The notes beneath the pieces were generated by a model. That model did not search any database. It saw nothing but the letters and a program-made list of their open reading frames with translations, and was not told where the DNA came from. Below are positions 58,488 to 64,000 of a DNA stretch of 64,000 bases, one piece after another. The position numbers were made by a program, and so were the translations under genes. Location: assembly GCA_963702575.1 (NCBI GenBank), contig CAVPCU010000002.1, positions 62,001 to 126,000 of the forward strand, in the 5' to 3' direction. Position 1 is the first letter of the stretch; the number at the start of each line of letters is the position of its first letter. This DNA is from VRUE01 sp963702575. Its GTDB lineage: Bacteria > Actinomycetota > Thermoleophilia > Solirubrobacterales > 70-9.

Positions 58488-58523
58488 GTGGTGTCAAGCG
58501 CGCAATTGCGCGCTTGACACCAC
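58488..58523. terminator. Perfect 36-bp palindrome between the ArsR gene and the conjugative operon
   Basis: Two 18-bp arms (arm starts GTGGTGTCAAGCGCGCAA) are fully complementary with centre AATT. It lies 9 nt after the ArsR stop codon and 78 nt before the start of the TcpC-like gene. As RNA it would form a very stable hairpin. Transcript termination of ArsR is the simplest role; an operator or a site for transfer is possible. Confidence 0.55.
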
Positions 58524-58531
58524 CGATTCGC

Positions 58532-58861
58532 TCAGTCCCGGGCGAGGACGGCGGAGATGGCCTGCTGGACCATCCACCAGCCCGAGAAGTCCGCGAGCTC
58601 GTAGAGCACCCAGTTGCCGGTCCGGCGGCGGTTGACGATGCCGGCCCGGCGCAGGACGCCGAGGTGCTGGGAGACGTTCTGGCGCGTGGTGCCGAGCTGG
58701 GAAGCGAGGCCCTGCACGCTCGCCCCGCCGCCGTCCAGGCTCTCCATCAGGCGAATCCGAGTCGGCTCGGCAATCACCCGAAGCCATGAGGCGACCGACT
58801 CGATCGCCTCATCCGCGAGCGGCGAATGAGCGGGAACCCCGCACCGATCGGCTTCTCCCAT
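58532..58861 (-). CDS. ArsR-family winged-helix regulator
   Basis: A 109-residue repressor of the ArsR type. The winged helix is in RVIAEPTRIRLMESL and GASVQGLASQLGTTRQNVSQHLGVLRRAGIVNRRRTGNWVLYEL (about 30-90). No pair of metal-binding cysteines is seen in the recognition helix region, so it may not sense metals. ATG at 58861 is chosen; an in-frame start at 58888 is possible. It lies upstream of the conjugative operon in the same direction and could control it. Confidence 0.85.
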   Translation of the reverse strand: MGEADRCGVPAHSPLADEAIESVASWLRVIAEPTRIRLMESLDGGGASVQGLASQLGTTRQNVSQHLGVLRRAGIVNRRRTGNWVLYELADFSGWWMVQQAISAVLARD

Positions 58862-58971
58862 CTTCCGCTTGTCCGTGAACCGACTCATTGCCTTCCATAC
58901 CTACAGAGCAGGCAAGGGCGAAAGTGGACAGTGGCCCCACCTCGTTCAGGCTGAATATCGCCCGCTACGTC

Positions 58972-59340
58972 TCAGGACCGGGTCAAGAAGTGAACCGCGT
59001 CGGTCATCGCCTCGCGCCCGGGGCGCTGCGCGCAGAGCTCGGCGAGTGAGTCCACGAGGGTCTCATAGCCCGCGGGGGTGCGCGAGAAGCGCGAAGAGAG
59101 GGCGATCACGATTCCGGCGTGCCGGCGACCGGCGGCTCCCCACTCGCCGTAGAGGCGCATGAAGTCGGCGACGTTCTCGCTGACGAGCGCCCGTCCCTCG
59201 CGAGCAGCGACCGCCAACAGCTCTTCGTCGGCGAGCCCGCGGAGCGGAGCGCGCTCGTCGACTCCCTCGGCGTCGGTGCCCCGCTCGCGCAGCGCCCGCG
59301 CCAGGCGGGCGGGGTACATCTCGTCCAGCAGCAGCTTCAC
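58972..59340 (-). CDS. DUF5615-type PIN-like toxin
   Basis: A 122-residue PIN-like protein: MKLLLDEMYPARLARALRERGTDAEGV has the first acidic pair and DEELLAVAAREGRALVSENVADFMRLY the second, followed by HAGIVIAL. This matches the DUF5615 type, known as a partner of DUF433 antitoxins. It starts 18 nt after the antitoxin stop. It is a likely ribonuclease. Confidence 0.85.
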   Translation of the reverse strand: MKLLLDEMYPARLARALRERGTDAEGVDERAPLRGLADEELLAVAAREGRALVSENVADFMRLYGEWGAAGRRHAGIVIALSSRFSRTPAGYETLVDSLAELCAQRPGREAMTDAVHFLTRS

Positions 59341-59358
59341 ACGCCGGGCAGGGTTGAC

Positions 59359-59763
59359 TCAGTTGCCGGCGAGCGACTCGTAGTGGGCGGTTTCGCGTTC
59401 GTTCAACTCGATCCTGGCCTCGATCTCCTCCGGGAACTCGGCTGCGTAGCGGAGTGCCACCGCAACCCGATCGGGGGTAAGCGAGAGATCCTCGGCGAAC
59501 CGCTCGGCGACCTGCTTCCCACCGCCGACCTGGCGTGCCGCCATACAGATCTCCCAGACATCGGGGCCGCCCGCGAGGGCGGCGCGGCGTCCCGTCGGCC
59601 CCGGGCGAAAGACGATCCCCGGGTGAGTCTCGGCGCGGTCTCCCTCCTCGGCATAGCGGCGCACGGCATCGGAGAGCCGCTCGCCGCGCGCCTCGGCACG
59701 GGCGCGGATGCGCGCAGCCGTCTCCCGATTCATGCGCACCGATATGTTGGCCGTCTCAGCCAT
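59359..59763 (-). CDS. RHH/DUF433-type antitoxin
   Basis: A 134-residue protein. The first 40 residues look like a ribbon-helix-helix (NISVRMNRETAARIRARAEARGERLSDAVRRYAEEG). The rest (GIVFRPGPTGRRAALAGGPDVWEI and VAERFAEDLSLTPDRVAVALRYAAEFPEEIEARI) resembles DUF433. It lies directly upstream of the DUF5615-type toxin, the expected order. ATG at 59763 is chosen. Confidence 0.82.
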   Translation of the reverse strand: MAETANISVRMNRETAARIRARAEARGERLSDAVRRYAEEGDRAETHPGIVFRPGPTGRRAALAGGPDVWEICMAARQVGGGKQVAERFAEDLSLTPDRVAVALRYAAEFPEEIEARIELNERETAHYESLAGN

Positions 59764-59793
59764 CTGTTGACAACGTAGCACAACGTCCGCAGG

Positions 59794-60180
59794 TCATTGA
59801 GGCATAAATCGTCCGGAATCCCCTACGCGGCCGTAGCGGTCCTCCAGGCGAACGACGTCGTCGAGCTGGGGCGTAGAGACCTCCAGGATCTCGGCGTCCT
59901 CGATTGCCTCCAAAGTGTGGACGAGCAGCGGCGGGTTTCGCCACGACTCGCCGGGGCCCAGCTCGCGGGCGCTCAGTTGTTCCGCAGAACTACCTTGGGA
60001 GACGATGACCCGCCCGCTGAGGACGTAGGAGGTCTCGTCCTTTTGCTCGTGGTACTGGATCGAGAGACGGCAGCCGGCACGGACGCGGAGGATCTTGCCG
60101 GCGTAGCCGTCGGTGTGGGCGAACCACACCTCGCTGCCCCACGGCTTGGGGATCTCGCGCGGCAGGGCGGCCTCCTCCAT
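59794..60180 (-). CDS. Cupin protein, mannose-6-phosphate isomerase-like
   Basis: A 128-residue single cupin domain. It reads PKPWGSEVWFAHTDGYAGKILRV (about 10-32), then RLSIQYHEQKDETSYVLSGRVIV, which contains the His-x-Gln-x4-Glu metal site of cupins, and LLVHTLEAIEDAEILEVSTP with the last His. It resembles the C-terminal half of type II phosphomannose isomerase. Substrate is probably a sugar phosphate. ATG at 60180 is chosen. Confidence 0.8.
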   Translation of the reverse strand: MEEAALPREIPKPWGSEVWFAHTDGYAGKILRVRAGCRLSIQYHEQKDETSYVLSGRVIVSQGSSAEQLSARELGPGESWRNPPLLVHTLEAIEDAEILEVSTPQLDDVVRLEDRYGRVGDSGRFMPQ

Positions 60181-60255
60181 CGCCCCATCCTTACAACTCT
60201 TCGCCTCATCCCGCACCCGCTTGAGCCGCGCTCGACATGGACGGTTCCAACGCTC

Positions 60256-61101
60256 TTAGGGGAGCCGGAGCCTCGTGCCGACCATCAGCAGGCTGGGGTT
60301 GCCGGTCCCGATCCGGCTCGCGTTGAGTCGCCACAGTCGCTTCACCTCCGCTGCGATTTCGGCGTTGCTGGCGCCGGCCGGAAGCAGCGCGGCGGCGATC
60401 GACCACAGGCACTCGCCAGATCGCACGGTGTGGAAGTCCCGACCCGCCAGGTCGCTCCGCGGAGCCTGTCGTTCGGCCGGGACCGCCGGTGGCTGGGGAG
60501 GCGGCGGTTCTTCCTCGCTTGGCGCCGCCGGTTCCGGCGAGGGCGACGGGTTCGGCGCGGGTTGTTCTGCCCTCGGTTCTGGCGGCGCTTCGGGTTCGCT
60601 GGCCGTGCTTGCGGGAGCGCTCAGCGGCTGATTTTCGACCGGCTCCGAGGAGGGGGGCGCAGGCGCCGGTTCGTATGCTGGTTCGGATTCCGCCGCGCTC
60701 GGTGCTTCAGCGGTGGGAGGCTGGGTGACTTCGGGCAGCGCTTCGGTCGTTGCGCCAGTGACTTCTTCTGCGGCCGGCACCGCGGGCAGTTCGGATTCCT
60801 GCTGCGGTTCGGCTTCCACGGGCGGGCCTTCGCCGGATTCTTCGCTGCCCCCGCCCGCCACCGACCCCGGCACTTCTTCGAGCGCGGTTTCTTCGCCACC
60901 GGCCGGGCCTTCGATCGCGCCGGGCGGCGCCGTGCCTTCGCCTTCGCTGTCTGCTTCGCTTGCCAGCGCCGCGGCGGGGGAGACGGTGCCGAGCGCCAAG
61001 GTGGCGCTGAGCGCCGCAGCGAGAACGCGCCTGCCCAAGGGTTGAGGAGAGCGCCTGTTGTAGCGGGAGACGGCGGTCAGGAAGTCGGCGAACCAGGGCA
61101 T
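60256..61101 (-). CDS. Secreted LysM protein with Pro/Glu-rich linker
   Basis: A 281-residue exported protein. A signal peptide (RRVLAAALSATLALGTVSPAAALA, about 24-47) is followed by a Pro-, Glu- and Ala-rich disordered stretch (about 48-220) and one LysM domain (FHTVRSGECLWSIAAALLPAGASNAEIAAEVKRLWRLN, about 225-262) that binds peptidoglycan. No catalytic domain is present. The linker would span the cell wall. Confidence 0.85.
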   Translation of the reverse strand: MPWFADFLTAVSRYNRRSPQPLGRRVLAAALSATLALGTVSPAAALASEADSEGEGTAPPGAIEGPAGGEETALEEVPGSVAGGGSEESGEGPPVEAEPQQESELPAVPAAEEVTGATTEALPEVTQPPTAEAPSAAESEPAYEPAPAPPSSEPVENQPLSAPASTASEPEAPPEPRAEQPAPNPSPSPEPAAPSEEEPPPPQPPAVPAERQAPRSDLAGRDFHTVRSGECLWSIAAALLPAGASNAEIAAEVKRLWRLNASRIGTGNPSLLMVGTRLRLP

Positions 61102-61134
61102 CGGGATTCCTCCTTGCTTGTCAAGCTGGGTTTC

Positions 61135-61737
61135 TCAATTGAGCGGAGGCGCAACGCAGCGGTAGGACTTCGCTCCGGCAAAGCTGTCCGGGGTGATGCC
61201 AACGGCTCCGCCCTGGCTGATCACATAGAGGTCGTCGATCCGGCCCGATTCGCTGCTGGAGGCGGAGACTTCGCTCGTCAGCTCACCGCCGGACGCGAGC
61301 TGGATCTGTTCGTGGGTAAGGGCATCCATCAGCTCGTTGTGGGTCGGAAGCCTGCGCCCCGCGGCAGATTTAGTGTCGATCGCGCCACATTCGTAGACAG
61401 CATTGCCGTAGGCGGCGGGCGGGTGAGTTTGGGTTTCGATGCAAACGCCAGCGACTGGGATCGTCCCTTGGGGACAGCGGACAAGGAAGCGTTCGGCGGG
61501 CTGGCCGTCGAGGCGAGCCGCGTTTAGCGCGCGAGGGACCGCGCTCAGGTTCGACTCCTTTATCTGCCGGCCCCCCAGGGAGTTCCGTTTGATGTTCTTG
61601 CCGGTGATCGTGTGCGCCTTGATCTCCCTGCCAGAGATCTTCAGCGCCGCGTAGGAGCTGCCGCCGAGGGCGATGAACAGGGCCAGCGTCGCGGTGACGT
61701 TGGCGTAGGTGAGTCGGTCGCGCAGCGCTTTCAACAT
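61135..61737 (-). CDS. Secreted protein with Thermoleophilia-type N terminus
   Basis: A 200-residue exported protein. The start MLKALRDRLTYANVTATLAL and the following FIALGGSSYAALKISG are a recurrent signal-anchor of Thermoleophilia surface proteins, usually followed by short polar repeats (here GREIKAHTITGKNIKRNSLGG-like segments). The C-terminal half has four Cys (RCPQGT, GVCIET, YECGAI, YRCVAP) that may form two disulphides. The domain is not recognised. Confidence 0.7.
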   Translation of the reverse strand: MLKALRDRLTYANVTATLALFIALGGSSYAALKISGREIKAHTITGKNIKRNSLGGRQIKESNLSAVPRALNAARLDGQPAERFLVRCPQGTIPVAGVCIETQTHPPAAYGNAVYECGAIDTKSAAGRRLPTHNELMDALTHEQIQLASGGELTSEVSASSSESGRIDDLYVISQGGAVGITPDSFAGAKSYRCVAPPLN

Positions 61738-61768
61738 GCCGGTTCCTCCTCGGGTTCGGGGGCGATTG

Positions 61769-64000
61769 CTAGCCCGTAAAGCATGGCCGTCCCTTCACCC
61801 GGACCGTCAATACCCGGCTCGCGCCCGGCGAAAGCCCGTACCCGGCCTCGCCTGGAAGACGGATGCGTAGCTGATACCGCTGCACCCCGCAGGTCCGCCG
61901 GAACTGGTAGCGGATGCGCCAGCGGCCATCGGGCTCGCTGCGAATGGTGCGGAACGTCTCCCATTCACCGGGGAGGCGCACCTGCAGCTCGAGCAGCTTG
62001 CCCGTCGGCGGCAGCGGCCTGCCCTGTACCCGGCCGCTGAAGGCCACCGTCTGGCCGTTCGAGATGCGCGAGCGGCTGACGACGAAGGTTGATCGCCCCG
62101 CAACGAGCAGCGCCACCTTGTCTTCGGCCGGCAACCGGGTCGCGGTCCCCGGGTAGACGAAGCGAAGCGTCTGCGAGGCGCTGGCTTCGAGGACGTAGGC
62201 GAAGCGGCCGTGGGCGTTCGTAGTCAGCGTGCCCACCTGGCCTTCGTTCCCTTCCCGCGGATGTGAGTAGACCTGGACCGACGCACCGCTGAGCGGGTTC
62301 CCGGCGTGATCGACGAGCCGGCCGGCGAGTCGAACATGGCGTCCGAAGCGAACCTTCGCTCGCGGCTCGAGGACGGTGATCTTCCTGCGCACCTTGTGCG
62401 GCTTGCCGCCGTGCCGGACGGTCCGGCGCACGCTTCGCTTCCTGACCACGCCCGCCTGTACCGCGGAGGCGACCCTCAGCGGCAGTCTCAGCCTCATCGG
62501 CTTCCCGTCAAGTCGCTTGTCCGTGCTTGCCAGGTTCTCCGCCTGGTCGTGGGCGGTCGCGCGCAGTTCGTATTCGCCGGCCGGGAGAGCTGCGTCATCG
62601 ACCCGAGTGATGAGGTGGCTTCCTTCCTGGCTCATCGGCAGCTCCTGCCAGACTCCCGAGCTCACCTGGCTGATCGCGATTTCGCCGCCTCCGAGGCCTG
62701 AAATCGGATCAGTTACCTGCACGGAAACCCGAGTCGGATCAGCGGGCGAGGGGACTTCGAACCCAAGCTGCGGCGGTTCTGGGTCAAAGCGCAGCCTGAC
62801 CGGCAACGAAGCGTTTTCCGGCTGCTGGTTGCCGGCGGCATCTTCGCGCCAGAGCCGTAGTTCCCATTCCCCAGGCGCAGGAACACTCAGGTCGACAAGT
62901 CGGGCTATCGAGGCACCGGGTTGGCCGCCGGTCACGCATTCGCCGCCGCCCACATGGCAGATCCGGTAGTGGGTGGCGCTGATCGGCGCTCGATCAGGTT
63001 CGGGGGCGTTTTCCCAAGCGACGTCGTAGTCGTTGCGGTTCCGCCAGGCTTCGCCGCCTTCGAGGCCGACCCCGACAGCTCCCGGGGGCGTGTTGTCGAT
63101 CCGAGCAGTGACCGTCGGCGAATCAGCGCTGTTCCCCGCAGCGTCTTCTGCCAACACATACAAGGGCTGGCTGCCTTCGGGGCGATTCTGGGTGTCCACT
63201 TCATTGAGTCGGCCGGGACCATTCGGGCAGGGAATCCGCTGCGAGTAGTTGCAGTCGCGGGAAACCGGGCGGGCGGCCACTCCAGCCAGGTAGGCGGTTG
63301 CTCCTCTTACGCCGACGTTGTCCGAGGCTTCATATTCGACGGCCTGCGTGCCACTGACCCATTCCCCACGATCAAGGGGAGTGTCAGGCACGATCGTCAC
63401 CGACGGTCCCGAAGTGTCGACAACCGTCGCTTCCGCGGTGAAGGTCTGCATGTAGTTGAGGCCGCGCGCCGAGCAGAACTGGGCCGAGGAGGCGCCGACG
63501 CAGACGACGCGCTGGACGATCCGGGTCGCTCCTCCGAGGTCGTAGGCTCGCGGCCGGGGCCAGCTCGACGCCTGGGCTGCGTCTTGACCCGGGCAACGCT
63601 GGTTGGCGCGCACGTTCTTGATCGTGGCGTCGGAGCCGTCTGGGCGTTCCGCGTAGAGCTGCAGGGCATAGCGGCAGTCGCGCCGCTGGGCATGGCCCGA
63701 CCAGCGCAGCCGAGAGAACGCGGTTCCGGGCGGCGCGCTCAGCACGAAGGCAGATTGAGCGCCGTGAGCGACCCGGCCGCTGCGCACGACGTTGGAGGTG
63801 ACGAGTCCTCGCAGACCGGGGCCGAGCGGATCGCAGGCGCGTCGCCAACGCATGCCGCGGGTGGCGAAGTCTTCGAACGCCGTGCTGGCGAATTCGCCCG
63901 CGTCGGCCTGGCACGCCTCAATCGTGAATTCACCGGCCGCGGCCCGGCCCGGGCTCGCCAGCGCGAGCGTCGCCGCAGCGAGGGCCGTGGCCAGCGCCAA
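61769..64000 (-). CDS. Large secreted adhesin-like protein (partial at the right edge)
   Basis: At least 743 residues. A signal peptide is visible (LATALAAATLALASPGRAAA), followed by a jelly-roll-like domain with Cys pairs (EACQADAG, RRACDPLG), then Ig-like repeats marked by DTSGPSV, DNTPPGAVG and DPEPPQLGF, each with DxxGN-type loops (EDAAGNSADS, EDAAGNQQPE). The last part (about 545-640) is a carboxypeptidase-regulatory-like beta sandwich (LAGRLVDHAGNPLSGASVQVYS). The listed start is at the window edge (TTG), so the true start may be outside. Such proteins are common in Solirubrobacterales. Confidence 0.8.
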   Translation of the reverse strand: MALATALAAATLALASPGRAAAGEFTIEACQADAGEFASTAFEDFATRGMRWRRACDPLGPGLRGLVTSNVVRSGRVAHGAQSAFVLSAPPGTAFSRLRWSGHAQRRDCRYALQLYAERPDGSDATIKNVRANQRCPGQDAAQASSWPRPRAYDLGGATRIVQRVVCVGASSAQFCSARGLNYMQTFTAEATVVDTSGPSVTIVPDTPLDRGEWVSGTQAVEYEASDNVGVRGATAYLAGVAARPVSRDCNYSQRIPCPNGPGRLNEVDTQNRPEGSQPLYVLAEDAAGNSADSPTVTARIDNTPPGAVGVGLEGGEAWRNRNDYDVAWENAPEPDRAPISATHYRICHVGGGECVTGGQPGASIARLVDLSVPAPGEWELRLWREDAAGNQQPENASLPVRLRFDPEPPQLGFEVPSPADPTRVSVQVTDPISGLGGGEIAISQVSSGVWQELPMSQEGSHLITRVDDAALPAGEYELRATAHDQAENLASTDKRLDGKPMRLRLPLRVASAVQAGVVRKRSVRRTVRHGGKPHKVRRKITVLEPRAKVRFGRHVRLAGRLVDHAGNPLSGASVQVYSHPREGNEGQVGTLTTNAHGRFAYVLEASASQTLRFVYPGTATRLPAEDKVALLVAGRSTFVVSRSRISNGQTVAFSGRVQGRPLPPTGKLLELQVRLPGEWETFRTIRSEPDGRWRIRYQFRRTCGVQRYQLRIRLPGEAGYGLSPGASRVLTVRVKGRPCFTG

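Noticed and set aside
1..64000. CRISPR array, rRNA genes or phage structural genes.
   Set aside because: No regular short repeats with spacers, no rRNA-like sequence and no capsid, tail or terminase proteins were seen.

Overview
The window is high-GC DNA from an actinobacterium. It most likely belongs to the class Thermoleophilia (Solirubrobacterales-like). Three proteins suggest this: a secreted delta-60 repeat protein (13.6-16.1 kb), a surface protein starting with the MLKALRDRLTYAN-type signal segment (61.1-61.7 kb), and a large secreted adhesin-like protein at the right edge. This is a judgement from protein style, not from a marker gene. No rRNA, complete tRNA or CRISPR array is visible.

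Layout. (1) 1-9.5 kb is mostly chromosomal: an ABC ATPase and LolA-like pair split by an IS630 element, a polytopic membrane protein, an NhaA-thioredoxin fusion, a DksA-like/PP-ATPase/MBL trio, an SprT-like protein and a VapBC module. (2) 9.5-23.9 kb is accessory: one copy of a duplicated membrane gene, a GNAT enzyme, a tRNA-Ala 3' fragment, an IS1595 element, AbiE and RelE/ParE toxin-antitoxin modules, the delta-60 protein, a SWIM protein, an HNH protein, a TetR/P450 pair, and a tyrosine integrase next to a second tRNA-Ala 3' fragment. (3) 24-40 kb is a dense defence/modification block: a small protein plus NACHT STAND ATPase operon; a five-gene cassette (unknown, HhH glycosylase-like, methyltransferase, archaeal-adenylate-kinase-like ATPase, methyltransferase); a single-chain type IIG restriction-modification enzyme; and an operon of CD-NTase, separate E2, separate E1, JAB protease and a DUF6602-like nuclease. 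(4) 41-58.4 kb is one long minus-strand operon of an integrative conjugative element: VirB8/TcpC-like, pilin-like, PrgI-like, VirB4, VirB6, peptidoglycan hydrolase, PAPS-reductase-like, VirD4-like coupling protein, replication-relaxation protein, DNA methylase, excisionase-like HTH, and an integrase fused to an Mrr_N-like winged helix. (5) 58.5-64 kb holds an ArsR regulator, a DUF5615/DUF433-type TA pair, a cupin, a LysM protein and surface proteins.

How the parts fit. The mobile parts share short signatures. Two tRNA-Ala 3' fragments lie in the same orientation at 10.83 and 23.88 kb. A structured repeat (GC-rich iteron followed by a GGCACTTC/GAAGTGCC hairpin) occurs four times, and its copies lie at the borders of gene blocks: before AbiE, before the RelE-type module, and on both sides of the 24-40 kb defence block. 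A near-identical membrane gene flanks 9.5-40.7 kb as a 30-kb-spaced direct repeat. Together these point to repeated insertion of cassettes at one hot spot, with a conjugative element alongside.

The best candidates for undescribed biology are the CD-NTase/E2/E1/JAB/DUF6602 operon, the glycosylase-like/kinase/two-methyltransferase cassette, the small-protein/NACHT pair, and the hairpin-bordered cassette arrangement.
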